Below are positions 32,640 through 44,689 of a stretch of DNA of 64,000 nucleotides, piece after piece. The notes below the pieces were generated by a model that saw only the letters and a program-made list of their open reading frames with translations, was not told the DNA's origin and made no database searches. Each line of letters opens with the position of its first letter. Position 1 is the stretch's first letter. The stretch comes from Epiperipatus broadwayi (taxonomy: Eukaryota; Onychophora; Udeonychophora; Euonychophora; Peripatidae). Position numbers and translations under genes: made by a program. The stretch is from assembly GCA_028023455.1 (NCBI GenBank), contig JAQFVV010006449.1, positions 666,812 through 730,811 of the forward strand, in the 5' to 3' direction.

Positions 32640-33609
32640 CACCTGGGTCTCATTTTATGCAGTAGATAGGTTCCACAGAAAACTCACATTAAAAAAATCA
32701 CACAAAAACAGACTTAATTTACCTTGAATAATGGAAGATAGGGTCTGTATTTTTCAGAATTCACATAAAAGCAAAGCAACATGGAAAAATTACTTTAAAA
32801 TTCACATTAAAAAAATAAGCAAATAAAGTAAGACTAATAAATAATTTCAAATATTTGAAAAAAATTAATACAAGACAAACTTTTTTTTACTTTTTTAATC
32901 ACTACAGTATTTAATTTCACAATTTTCATACATATTTTAATCATTACCACTAGAGTTCATTTGTAAACTGATAAGAAATCAGACTCGATGTGATGTGATG
33001 TATTGTAGCTTAAACAAAGCCAAGAATCTCTCAGCAATTATGCCCAGAGAAACCTGTTAGCCACTTTATTTTTATTTGTGATGTGATGTACAACTAGCAC
33101 CACTTTCTGTCTTATGCTGTGTTAATGGTTTTCTATTTCTATATTAAAAAAATGAAATTGCAATCAAAACAAAAAGATTATACATTATCATTAGGAAGAT
33201 TATTTTTAGTTTATAAAATCTTCATTTTTTATTTTAAAAATCTAAAAGATTATTTATTTCTGTTATATATACCAAAGTATGTTATAAAAGTTTAAATTTC
33301 TTGAATATTTATTGCAATATTTTTATATGTAAGTATAAATCTATTATTATTTACTCATTAGTATAAATAGGTTATTTACATAGAAACTAAAAATCTATAT
33401 ACTGTTTCAGGCCATATCCATGTTAGCTGCTAATATAACGATATATTTTTGAAAAAAAAAAAAGATTTGAAGTGAAAATAAGTTATTAATAATTTAAATT
33501 TCTTAATAGCTAATAAATATAGTGAAACATGAAAGATATTAAGAAGAAATGTGAATCACATAACTTCAAAATCACATTAAAATAATCTGCATAAAATGAG
33601 ACCGAGGTG
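32640..33609. mobile_element. ~1-kb TIR transposon, pogo/Tc1-mariner-like, copy 2
   Basis: Starts CACCTGGGTCTCATTTTATG and ends GCATAAAATGAGACCGAGGTG, inverted-complement ends of about 24 bp. TA follows at 33610-33611. The sequence aligns with the complement of copy 1, for example CAGTAGATAGGTTCC versus CGATAGATAGGTTCC and GCAAAGCAAC versus GCAAAGCACC. Internal blocks at 33140-33530 recur at 43545-43995. No intact transposase frame. Confidence 0.7.
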
Positions 33610-33611
33610 TA

Positions 33612-34960
33612 TAAATATATATCATCATCTTCACAATTATCAATCCATGCAGGATGAAGGTCTCTCCAAGTTTAATTCATCTTCTCCGATCTTTAGCTTC
33701 TCTTCTCCACATCACCCCAGCACACTTTCTTATTTCATCCATCCAAATTATATGTGGTCTCTTTCTGTGTCTTTTATAATCTCTTGAAATGTGGTTTAAA
33801 ATTCCAATTACCCATTTATTATCATCTCTTCTAGCAATATGTCCAGCCCAACTCCACTTCAATCTTTTATTTTTTTCAATGAGGTAGGTAACACCTGTTT
33901 ATTCTCTTAATGATATATTGCATTTTCGATCTCTTCTTGTTACTCCCAATATACATTCTTCCATACTTCTTTGAGTGGTCTGAAGTCTCTGTATTGTTCT
34001 TCTATTATGTATCCAAGTCTCAGATCCATAAGTAAGAACTGTTAAAACACATTTGTTAAAAACCTTCCTTTTCAAACACAGAGGCATATTTCCTTTTAAT
34101 ATCAAGTTATTTCTACCAAAACCACTCCAACCAAGTTTAGTTCTATGATCAATATCCTCCCTTATGTCTCCATATGTATTAATAATGTGACCAAGGTATT
34201 TGTAACTGTTAACTTCTTCTAATTCATCATAATCAATCTTTATTTTTATATTTTGAGCAAATCGATTAAGCATTACCTTAGTCTCTTTAACATTTATCTT
34301 TAGTCCTACTTTCCCACTTTCATCTGATAACTCCTGCAACATTTCCTGCAAATATAAAGCATTATTTTCAAAAACAACTACATGACTTGCGAAATATAAA
34401 TGACTTAAATAATCTCCATTTACTTTCACTTCTTTAGTTTCCCATTTTAATCCACAAAATACTTACTGCAGCACTGCTGTAAAAAGTTTTGGAGATATGG
34501 AGTCACAATGTCTTACACCTTTCTCAATGTTGACTTTCTTAGTATCATTATGTAATCTAATTGTTGCTGTTGCATTTTTATAAATATTATTTAAAACATG
34601 ACAATATCCTGGATCTATACCTTGATGATCCAATGCTTTAATCACTGAAGAAATGTTATAGAATCAAATACCTTTTCATAATCAACAAATCCAAAACATA
34701 ATGACAACTCATATTCATTTGTTCTTTCTATAACTTCTCTCAATAACTGGATATTATCTACTGTACTAACACCACTTTTAAATCCAGCTTGCTCTCTTGG
34801 TTGGTGGAAATCCAAAGTTCTCTGTAGAGGAGTTGTAATTATCTTGGAAAAAAATTATATAAAACTGATAAAAGGCTGATAGGTCTGTACTTTCTAATAT
34901 TTTCTTTATCACCTTTTTTAAATAGTAATATTATTACTGCATTCTTCCAATCATAATTCA
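33612..34960 (-). pseudogene. RTE-type LINE, 3' portion (reverse transcriptase and C-terminus)
   Basis: On the minus strand this portion starts at DWKNAVIILLFKKGDK and KYRPISLLS (near 34950-34860), typical of LINE RT motifs 1-2. It continues through KALDHQGIDPGYCHVL and DSISPKLFTA to the catalytic region. The expected FADD box reads FASH (VVVF follows), so the catalytic Asp pair is gone. Then come a NVKETKVM block, a thumb region, and the RTE C-terminus with WAGHIARRDDNKW and CAGVMWRREAKDRRR. The 3' tail is GATGATGATATATA at about 33612-33640. Several frames are needed, so it is a decayed copy. It joins an oppositely oriented 5' part at about 34960. Confidence 0.85.
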
Positions 34961-36140
34961 GGTTTATGCCCCAACAAGAACTCATAGTGATGAAATAGTA
35001 GAAGATTTTTATATGGATGTGCAAAAGTCTTTTAATCTGAGTAAACAACATTTTAAAATTGTTATGGGAGACTTTAATGCTAGAATTGGTAAACAAATGA
35101 AAGATGAAAGTGCTGTAGGTAATTTTGGTTATGGTGATAGAAATGAGAGACGACATAGACTTGTGAAGTTTGCAGAAAAAGAAAAACTTTATATTATGAA
35201 TTCTTTTTTTGAGAAAAATGTTAAAAGGAAATGGACATGGAAGCATCCAAATGAAGACACAGCAGAACTGGATTATATTTTGACTAATAGGAAATACATA
35301 TTTCAAGATTATAATGTTCTTAATAAATTTAACACAGGAAGTGATCATCGATTAGTAAGGTGTAAGATAGGTGTTAATGTAAAACTAGAGAGACAAAAAT
35401 TATTAAGAAACAGAATATTTACAGTTGATATTCCTAATCTTCAGAAACATTCTAATGAATTTAAATTAGAACTTACAAATAGGTTTCAAGTATTAGTAGA
35501 TTTTGAACATGATTCAGATTTGAATGAAATTAATATGAAAATAACTGATACACTTTTAAACACTGCAACAAAGATAGCTGGTAGAGAAAAGCAGCAATTG
35601 ACCAATAAAATTTCTACTGAGACTAGAGAATTTATGAAGAAAAGAAGGAATATGAAGATATACAAAAATGATGAATTAAAAAGAATTGAATATTTCGAAT
35701 TTTGTAAAATGATGCGGAAAAGAGTTGAAAATGATATAAGAAAGTATAACTCTGAACTAGCAAGAAAAGCTGTAGAAGAAGATAAAAGTCTCAAGAATGT
35801 AAAACAACATTTTGGTACTGGTAGGAAATTTATATCTGCAATAAGAAAAAACGATGAAATTATATACTAAAAAGAAAGATGACATCATGAAATTGGTAGA
35901 AGATTTTTATCAAGAATTATATAGTAATAAAGAACAAGTACCTCCTATATCTATTACATCTTCCCAATTGTCCAGAATTTTAAATGAAGAAGTGAGACAT
36001 GCAATTAAATGTATGAAGAAAGGAAAGGTTCCAAATAATGATGGAATTATAATTGATATATTAAAAGAAGCAGATGAAGAAATAGAAAAAAAATTAGCAA
36101 AGTTATGTACCAAATGTTTAAATTATATATATATATTATG
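34961..36140 (+). pseudogene. RTE-type LINE, inverted 5' portion (AP endonuclease and start of RT)
   Basis: The plus-strand frame 35013-35870, extended upstream to VYAPTRTHS at 34965, encodes the C-terminal half of an exonuclease-endonuclease-phosphatase (APE-type) domain. Visible motifs are VMGDFNARIG, TAELDYILTN and TGSDHRLVRCKI, the last holding the catalytic SDH. A helical linker follows. A second frame (35854-36141) carries the start of the RT (AIKCMKKGKVPNNDGI, then LAKLCTKCLN). It stops almost exactly where the minus-strand portion begins (DWKN), so together the pieces make one element cut in two, with the 5' piece inverted. The first part of the endonuclease is missing. Confidence 0.85.
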
Positions 36141-36187
36141 ATTCGATGTCCGTATTTTTAAAGCGATATACGTAATTATATAACTGA

Positions 36188-36333
36188 ATATTTGTAAATA
36201 CAGTAACTAAATAATTAAAAAAATGTATCCATTTAGGAGCGCTTTCGATTTTGCCCGTAATTACTGGGATAATCGAAACTGCTCCTAAGTGGATAATTTT
36301 TTTTAATTATTTAGTTACTGTATTTACAAATAT
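36188..36333. mobile_element. 146-bp foldback MITE
   Basis: Near-perfect inverted repeat: the left arm starts ATATTTGTAAATACAGTAAC and the right arm ends GTTACTGTATTTACAAATAT. The inner arms TAGGAGC...GCTCCTA and TCGATT...AATCGA also pair. Flanked by AT-rich DNA just beyond the inner end of the RTE 5' piece. Confidence 0.85.
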
Positions 36334-37017
36334 ATATATATATATATGAAAACGTTTAAATAAAAACAAGAGCACTCAAAAATACTTTGTACATTCTTTA
36401 CTTTATGTATATGATATTTAGCAGTTTGCAATTTTTTTTTTTTAAAAAAATGTAAATATCAAACGAAATAATTTATATAATATAGGAAAGTCAATTAATT
36501 GCATATAAATTTATTATTATAATTATCAATCTTCTTCTTCCTTCTCTTGTTTTTTTTTCTTCTTTTTCCTTATATTTTCTTCATCATCTCCCCTTTTTCT
36601 TATATGATTATTATAAGTATCCGTATTGATTTGTTACCTTTACTTATCGTGATCACGTAAAACACTATTGTTTATAATTATGTGTCATTCATTTGCGTGA
36701 ATGCTTTTCAGTATAGGGAATAGTTAGTAAATAATTTTAAAGATATGTGTACGTTAAACAAAATATATTTATCTTCATTTTTTATTGTTTTTTTCATAAG
36801 TGTTTATACATTTTCAGAAGTCATAATTATGATTGATATACGATAATTATATAAAATAATAAATTTAATGATGATGACGATTCTGATAATACTAATATCA
36901 CTAACATTAACAAAACGATATATATCAACAATATATTATTTTTATATGAAGATTTTATTGGAACTTTATAAAATGTAAAATGTATACATTTATGGTAAAA
37001 TACAATTCATCTATTAT
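36334..37017 (-). other. 3' flank of protease gene 2
   Basis: Mostly AT-rich. The part from about 36840 to 37017 is homologous to the 3' flank of gene 1 and contains a minus-strand AATAAA (36954-36959). Short (CTT)n-rich sequence lies near 36535-36600. No gene seen. Confidence 0.6.
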
Positions 37018-37182
37018 CTAGTTTTTTGCTATTATATTTGCAATCCAACTATAAAATGGATAGACTTTTATAAAAAATGCAGGATCCAATGCATTTTCAC
37101 ATCGTTTATCACCACCTATGTGCAACCCAAGAATATAATTTGTACCATTAATCTTTGCGACCAGAGGTCCTCCGGAATCACC
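37018..37182 (-). CDS. S1 serine protease gene 2, last exon (catalytic Ser)
   Basis: The complement opens GDSGGPLVAKINGTNY right after TTTTTAG (acceptor AG, complement of 37183-37184). It runs 54 codons to a TAG at 37018-37020. The Ser of GDSGG is the nucleophile of S1 peptidases. GGDKRCENALDP supplies the Cys expected to pair with C191, unlike gene 1. It ends FFIKVYPFYSWIANI, the usual C-terminal segment. Length and phase match the gene 1 last exon exactly. The preceding exon should lie to the right (higher coordinates), but I could not find it before the repeats and the N gap. Too short for a standard ORF filter. Confidence 0.88.
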   Translation of the reverse strand, partial: GDSGGPLVAKINGTNYILGLHIGGDKRCENALDPAFFIKVYPFYSWIANIIAKN

Positions 37183-37420
37183 CTAAAAATAAAATTTATA
37201 ATGCCTATAAATCATAGAGTTCTTGATATTTTAGCTAATTCTTTCTACAAATAAATATGTATTAACTAAATCCTGTATAACATATCAATACAAATTTTCA
37301 AACATACAATTTTTTTTAATTACTCGTCTTAATATCTTTCTAATTCCCTTGCAAAAGTCAATTTTAACTTGAATTTATTTTATGTTGTGTTAATTTTATT
37401 CTTTTTTTTTAAGTGTCATA

Positions 37421-37503
37421 GCATAGGCCGGGACGCAAACCCGCAACCCGGGCAACTGCCTTCAAGTGCAAGGCAGTCTCGCTGACCTCTCGACCACCAA
37501 TGC
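37421..37503 (-). pseudogene. tRNA-like sequence in gene 2 intron (SINE head or tRNA pseudogene)
   Basis: The complement starts GCATTGGTGGTCGAGAGGTC and ends CCCGGCCTATGC, closely matching 9403-9483 in both terminal arms. The acceptor stem pairs 6 of 7. The anticodon arm is altered to a long hairpin (CTGCC...GGCAG) containing CAC, and the B box is degenerate (GGTTTGCGTCC). It is followed, as in gene 1, by ATGACACTT and an A-run, and lies about 240 bp before the exon, as in gene 1. It is a decayed copy inherited through the gene duplication. Confidence 0.65.
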
Positions 37504-38764
37504 AAGACTAATTTTATGTTTTTCTATCTTTGTGTCAGTAGTAGTGCATTTTTAAAACTTTTTTAATTGACATCTGATTTTGCTACTTTTTTAAACGAAA
37601 TATCATCACTTTGTGTACCAAAATTATTTCTAAAAACCTTTGATATTTAGAAAATAATCACCTAAATTTCCAAAGCAAGCAATTAATTAATTATAAAAAA
37701 TATTTTAACTAAACACATCTAAAAAACTATTTTATTTCATTTACTCACTAAATTTATTTTTATTTTTTGTATAAATATATTAAAATTTATTATAAATAAT
37801 ATATTAAAAAATAAATTGCATATATATATATATCAGGCATATTTGATGCGGTCAATCACAAGCTAGGGTTAAATGAATAAATGGTCTAAAATATTTAAAT
37901 AGCCATTAACGAGGGGGGGGGATACAATTTATATAATCAATATTCGTTATAAATTGAGAGAGAGAGAACTGTGGCGATAATATAAACTCACACTCACATA
38001 TGTTTAAAGCCGATATTTAAAGGCTTAGAAATATGAATTTGTAATTTGATTTTTGTTTATTTTTATTTATTTATTTTTTTAAAGAGAAAGAAACGCCAAA
38101 ATGTAATTATAATTTTGAAGATTTTTGTTTTGTTTGTTAAAGAAATGCTAACACGTTTATTTATAATTTGTCAGTATGTATTTATATTTTTTTTTTTGTG
38201 AGTGCTTACAATCAATGTAAAAGGTAGAATTTAACATACTATTACTTAAAAATAATTTCAAAATCGGAGTTTTAATGGATAATTTTCTCTTCAGTTGCAT
38301 TTGAGCAAGGGAGGGAGGGGTGCATTGCCTTAAATTTAGAAAAAGCCTAAAAGCATTCTGGTTTCCTGTCCATTCTAAAATAATTTTAACGGGACAAAAG
38401 GAGTTTAATTAAACTTGCGATAATGCGTGGAGAGAGGAATGCTCAGTTATGTAAAACATTTTTTTTTTGTTAAAACAAAAAAAATTCGATTGTGATATTG
38501 GAATTAATAAAAAAGTAAAAAGATGTTTATCATTTATTAAAATTGTCATCAGAGATATTGAGATCTGAATGGATACAAATAAAACTAATTGGAAATGAAA
38601 TTTTTGAGGTCACTTGGGCGATTACATTGGAATGTTTTACGAATTGGCTAAACCAATTAGTAAAACTAAAACCAATTCAATAAGATTTAATTATTTAATT
38701 TTTGTGTCGTGGAGGGGATACCTGAATTGAGAATGTATTGAGGTGGGATATCTGTTCTGATGTT

Positions 38765-38915
38765 GCGAGAGGGCAGTTTTACCTTTACTTTTCAAAGAGA
38801 GCAGTTTTTACCTTTACTTTTCAAGGAGAGCAGTTTACCTTTACTTTTGAAGATAGCAGTTTACCTTTACTTTTCAAAGAGGGCAGTTTACCTTTGCTTT
38901 TTCAAAGACAGCAGT
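38765..38915 (+). repeat. Minisatellite, ~32-33-bp period, about 4-5 units
   Basis: The unit GAGAGCAGTTTACCTTTACT plus TTTCAAAG repeats about four to five times with point changes. The open frame over it (38738-38968) translates the repeat (FTFTFQGEQ-like units) and is not taken as a gene. Confidence 0.85.
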
Positions 38916-40405
38916 TCACTTTTGTCTTGCTGTTAAAAAGGCAAATCCTATTGGGTGCCTATTTCTAATTTTGGGAAGTTAATGCTATTCTGGAAACACG
39001 CGAAGTCATGCAACTTTTTAATCATGCTGATTCTGATACCTTATAAGCCGGAAGATTTATTCTAATCAAAAGAAAAAGAAATAATACTCATCCCGTCATT
39101 CTGAATCAACAAACATTAATCCAGGCCATCATTCAAATAATCTAGCAGTTAACCAATCAGCTTATTCTGATGGAAGCATAACTATAACACGCCATCGAAG
39201 CCTGCAGTTAACCTAGGATTCATAAAACAAGAAAGGACAATCTATAGGGTTTAATATCCTGTTTAGTATCCATCTCTCCAATTTAAAGATGCCAATCAAG
39301 CATTCTCCTGCATATAAAATGATTATGGAGTAGAAGCCCACTTTAGCGCATCTGTCCAGCTCCGCTCCTGCTGTCCCAACATAATGTAAAAGCCGAGATC
39401 ACCAAACACCAAAGCGATGATGACTAATTAATTGAACTTGTACCACCATCAAGTCAAGCCCTTATTGCAGTCGATGAACAGATAGACCGCTCACTCAAAA
39501 CCCATAGAAGAACGAAGCCTATGAACTTTGTCAGGTATAATATTATTTTTTTGTATGTGTGTGTTTATTTTATAACAAGTTAATATCCACTTCATAAATA
39601 TGTTTATGTAAATACGCAAATATACACCTTGTATGTAACATTAATTTTTCCTTATTTGCTTAATACACATGTGTGAGTTTATAATCCACAGAGCATTATC
39701 TCTCCCATATTAATTATTGAATATACTTTTATTATTAAGAAAGAAATTTTCTTTATTTAGTTTAACAATTATTTCGACATGTACTTCCATATGCTTATAA
39801 TTTGTTTTATAAAAATGATTTATGTATTGTATGATTTTCGTTATATATTTGTTCAATTTGGGAACTTTGATTTTATATTTATGTTATAAATGGTAGGGGA
39901 TATTGGGTTAATAAAAGATATTATAATTCTAAAGCGACTACTGCCATATATATATATATATATAATCATTTACTTTTTCTAACTCCCATATTAAGTAGTT
40001 ATGCGAGTTTTCCGATCCCCATTCTTTTAACTGAGTATAAGAGTACGCTGAGCTAGCGAATGGGATACCTTCTTACCGGGTCCTAAATCTTTATTTTCAT
40101 GAGGATGCTTATTTATTATTTTGTGTATGAATAATTATTTATCGGCACATATGCCCTAATGTTATTTGAACTTGAATCCTTTCAGGAGGAGAGTTAAATT
40201 TTCTTCTGAGAGTGGCACGAGGGGTTGGTTTAGAGTCATCCCCCAAAGGTATGTAAGAATCAATCTTTCTATAAGCATCTTCTGTGTCCGTAGCACTATT
40301 ACAGTAAAGTCTTTGAATTTCTTCTTACTCCGGCATGTCACCATATTTCTTGTCATGTTCGATTTATGCACATGCTCATATTAACGGAGTAAACGTTAAA
40401 CTGGT

Positions 40406-40431
40406 ATAATATATATATATATATATACCAG

Positions 40432-40467
<36 letters not shown>
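40406..40467. repeat. (TA)n with an embedded inverted motif
   Basis: TA repeats interrupted by ACCAGT, which mirrors ACTGGT just before the tract. Followed by TTGCATC. Confidence 0.85.
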
Positions 40468-40469
<2 letters not shown>

Positions 40470-41059
40470 CATCAAAATAAATAATTCTAGTCTTAATTAT
40501 TTACAGTTATAAAGGTTACTGTCAAAGAAAGATGATGAATCATAGAGTGATTGATACATGCATAAATTGATGTTGGTGCACTAGATAAAACATACATATT
40601 GCTTAAGTACACTTATTTAAAATGAAATGAAAAATAACTGTATATTGATACATGGTAATCTTATTATAAAATATCTTTTTTTTTTTTTTTTGCAAATGTA
40701 AAAGCAATAAAATTATAGGCCATGTTATATAAAGAAAGAAAGAAAAATTGGTTTTACAACTAAGCAAATGCATTTAAGATAAAAAGTTTGCATAAATAAA
40801 TATTGTGTGAAATTTTATATTTGCTCATTGGAGGAGCTCTTGAAAATAATTTGTATTATATAAAAAACATTGATGGAAATTTGAATATATTATAGAAAAT
40901 AGTGGAATATTTAATTTGAAACATTTTTGAGCAATATTTAAAGATGAGAAATATTTTATTTGCTTTCTTCCTATCACTAATATAAAATAACTGTTCATTT
41001 ACTTATTTAAAAAAATAATAATATTTTTGTATAAATTGCATATTGTTGTTAACTTAGTA

Positions 41060-41224
41060 ATAAATTGTGAAGTTGCCAGTCTCTTGTATGCACTTACTGT
41101 TGCTTCTCAGACAGCCAATCAGATATTAAGACAGCAGTCTGAAGAGCAATCAAGCCTCAACACATGACAGAGTTTTTGATAAGAAAAGGATTGTCCCGAT
41201 GATCCCAGCCTTCTCTCTACTTAA

Positions 41225-41264
<40 letters not shown>

Positions 41265-41440
41265 ACAGTCTTAAGCTTTTTGGCTTGATAGCGTGAAGCT
41301 TGATTGTGTGAGGCTTGATTGCTCTTCAGACTGCTGTCTTAATATCTGATTGACTGTCTGAGAAGCAACAGTAAGCACATGTAAGAGACTGGAAACCTCT
41401 CAATTTATTACTAAGTTAACAACAATATGCAATTTATACA
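41060..41440. repeat. Foldback element around a (TA)n core
   Basis: The left arm contains CTTACTGTTGCTTCTCAGAC and CAGCAGTCTGAAGAGCAATC. The right arm (about 41310-41440) is its complement (GATTGCTCTTCAGACTGCTG and later GTCTGAGAAGCAACAGTAAG). A TA tract (41229-41261) lies between. A third partial copy is at 41715-41860, and 41580-41618 is complementary to 41266-41305. Confidence 0.8.
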
Positions 41441-41579
41441 AAAATATTATTTACATACATTGCTCATAACTTATGTTAACATCTAGAAATTTATGGAGGC
41501 ATAGTAAATCTAAGATTTTACACTATATTTTCATAAATTAAGACTCGGTGAGTAATATATGAATATATATATATATATA

Positions 41580-41860
<281 letters not shown>

Positions 41861-42954
41861 TATAATTTAAAAAATAGATATAAAATTATTTGATTCTACA
41901 ATATAATTTATTTATAGTTGTTTTTGGAATACATTTGGTAAATAAAAGAATATATGTAAAGCACCAATTCACCAACATCGTAATTTTGAAATATTATTGA
42001 TTCATGGCAAGATGAAAATTGCTCTGATTGCAATCTATATTCCTTTCTCACTAGCTTCTCTTTTCCTTATTACCCATGCAATCTTTATTAAATCTTAAAT
42101 CCATCTATAAGTGAATTTGATCATGGTTTATTACAATTTCTTTGGACTACAATTTAAAATTTTACCAGTCTATGTATGATCTTCTTTCTATTTGTATATC
42201 TAATTCAAATTCGTTTCAGTCATCTAACTCCACCTTGATGTCAGTACACATGTTTGTTCTCTCACCCATGCATATTTTTATCTCTTTTACCACACCTACC
42301 CTGCTCTTCTACATAATTAATAGAATGTATAATCTAAAATATAAGTAGATCAAAAACAATATTTTACAGTGGTGTAGACAATTCTAAGACTTTTCTCAGA
42401 AAGCAGAGTTCCATTAATCCCATGAAGAGAAAAGAAATGTCTAGTTAAAACTGTTTTCAACTGTAGCTTGTATTATTGTGCCTTGGTAATAGTGAATAGG
42501 ATCTCACTTGTAAATTGTACCTCAACAGATATGGTATCATTTGATAAATGTCCATAATTGTTTCTAAAAGTCAACAAACAAAATTTATCAAAATACCTGG
42601 ATGAATGCAATAGTGCAAAAGCTAACACAGACATTTGTTAAAATTAGCTATTTCCTGTTTTAATCAAGTCATGAAGACAAATATAGAGAGTGCTGTAAAA
42701 CTATCCAACCATACTTTATAAGCTATCTAATATCCCTGTTGCCCAAGAAAAGAATTTTCATTCTGGATGAACTACACGAAGCTCTTTCAAAAAATCAATA
42801 AATAATCAACTTTTTAAAACTATGATTTTAAACTTTTCAAAATTCACACTTGATATGATTTTATCAATGAAATTATCATAATGTTTTGAATTAAACATAT
42901 ATACAATGTTTACTAATTTTATTCATCTTTACCATGTTGTATTATATTTAAAAA
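41861..42954. other. AT-rich stretch, nothing recognised
   Basis: Intergenic or intronic sequence. The 68-codon frame at 42142-42348 has no recognisable features. Confidence 0.5.
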
Positions 42955-43160
42955 GTAACCGTCATCACTAGTGGCATAGTTATAATACTAAACTCCAGAT
43001 GTTAGATTCAAATACGCTTTTGTCCCAGCCACAAGATAAAGAGTTTGACAAAAAAAGTGGTCATCATACCTAAATGCTCTTATATAGCAAATCATACATA
43101 CCTTAAAGTGAGAATATAAATATATAAACCATTAACTTTAAATCAATTTCTTTTACTAAA
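42955..43160 (+). repeat. SINE-like dispersed repeat, copy 1
   Basis: ATCACTAGTGGCATAGTTAT (A-box-like TGGCATAGTTAT), ACTCCAGATGTTAG, then GATTCAAATACGC (B-box-like). A tail shared with the other copies follows, with GAGAATATAAATATATAAAC. Degenerate copies lie at 44690-44920 and 45005-45215. Likely a decayed tRNA-derived SINE. Confidence 0.5.
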
Positions 43161-43544
43161 CCACTAAAACATCACATGATCACCATTTTTATGCTGGCTC
43201 ATTTGTATCATTCATGGCCTAATTTATCCATCTCATGGTTTACTTTAGGTCTTCTATTATGCACTAAGTTCCATGAGTTAATCAAACTATGAAGTAGAAA
43301 AATATCATTCACATTTTTTAAAAATACATAGCTACACACATTTCCTGATTAACCATTCCAAATTGCAGCATCACCCTCTTACATTTCAGCATTTCTGATG
43401 TTTTTCTTTTGTCTAACACATCAATGTAAAATATATGATAAAATGTTTATTACTTATCAGAAAATATAAAAAATTGACTTTATTTGATAGATATTGTTGT
43501 TTTATACTTAAATAAATTTTAAATGTTCACATTTTGTTTCTGTA

Positions 43545-43998
43545 GATATTAAAAAAATGAGATTGTAATCAAATCAAAGACATTATATGTCATGTTTCTA
43601 GAAAGGATTATTTTTGAGTTTATAAAATCAATGAAATATTTCTTTAATTTTTATTATTTTTAAACATTTGAAGTGTATAATTACTTATTACTCATATATC
43701 TAATGAATTATGCTGTAAATGTTTAATTTTTATTTAATATTTATTGCAAAATTATGTATTTAATTTATGCATAAATAAAGTACTTTGTTTACATCATAGC
43801 TTGTCTTCTGTTTTGCTTCAGGTCATATTTATGTTAGTTGCTAATATAACATTATATTTTTGAAAATAAAGGTATTTCATGTCAAAATAAGTTATTAAAC
43901 AATTTATATTTTTGATATCTAATAAAATATAGTATAAATAATGTTTAAAAATATCTAAAATTGTAATAAATTTGCAAATAAACACATTTTTGCATCAT
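43545..43998. mobile_element. Partial copy 3 of the pogo-like TIR element
   Basis: Aligns with 33140-33580. ATTAAAAAAATGAGATTG, GGATTATTTTTGAGTTTATA, CAGGTCATATTTATGTTAG and ATATTTTTGAAAATAAAGG correspond block by block. The left end could not be placed and the terminal CACCTGGG is not seen. Confidence 0.55.
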
Positions 43999-44689
43999 TG
44001 AAAACTGCAATGGTCATGCGTCGAACATTTTACAGCCTTGGAAAAAGAAGATGGCTGAAACATATCAGGCCAGCACTTATGTCTATTGTTGAGTGGGAAT
44101 TTTTAATTTCCCACCTTTCATGCACTTTTTTTGGGAAAAAATATTGTAGTAAAATATACCATTTTAAATGCATTTTAACATAAAATACTTAAGAAAAAAT
44201 TCACTAGGGGTGAATCATCACAAATGATGAAATAATTTGGGTTTACTCTTCAAAAAGTTAAATTTGTTTAATATTACTTAGGTACTGATGTACACCGTGG
44301 ACAGAATCGGTTTTTTATTTATTTTAACAAAGGCACCAGAATTCATACAAGATTTCACTGTTATCTATCGCACCACACATCGTAAATTAAGAAGAAAATA
44401 ATTAAAAAGTAAGATCGAATTGTTCTTATCAGTTAACATTGTCTGGGGGTATTGGATCAGCAGGCAGTAGATAGGATTTTTATGCACAAGCTTTCTGGCA
44501 TCCATTGATTACTCTGGTTTGCACTGAGTAGCACTAATGTATAAAGAGTTTTGCCTGTTTCTTTTAATAAACTTATTAACTTATGAAATATTATCATTTA
44601 TGTCATGTTAATATTAGATGTGAATCCATGCCATAATCAATGAATTTCGCTTATCACAATATCATATTATAATAATATTTAGACTGTAA

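Larger units (their letters stand above)
37835..40468. mobile_element. ~2.6-kb insertion in the gene 2 intron, TA-flanked
   Basis: Homology with the gene 1 intron breaks off at about 37830 and resumes at about 40475, so the DNA between was inserted (or lost from gene 1). TA runs lie at both edges. Blocks inside resemble 56866-59420: GAGCTAGC...GGGATA...TACCGGG...AAATCTT (about 40050-40095 versus 59218-59270), and a patch with GCTGTCCCAAC versus CTGTCCCAAGC. Two 70-codon frames at 40162-40384 overlap on opposite strands and look random. Non-coding mobile element of unknown class. Confidence 0.5.

Noticed and set aside
35486-36113. Minus-strand frames opposite the RTE 5' piece (35486-35794, 35910-36113)
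   Set aside because: Shadows of the plus-strand endonuclease/RT frames, which carry the recognisable motifs.
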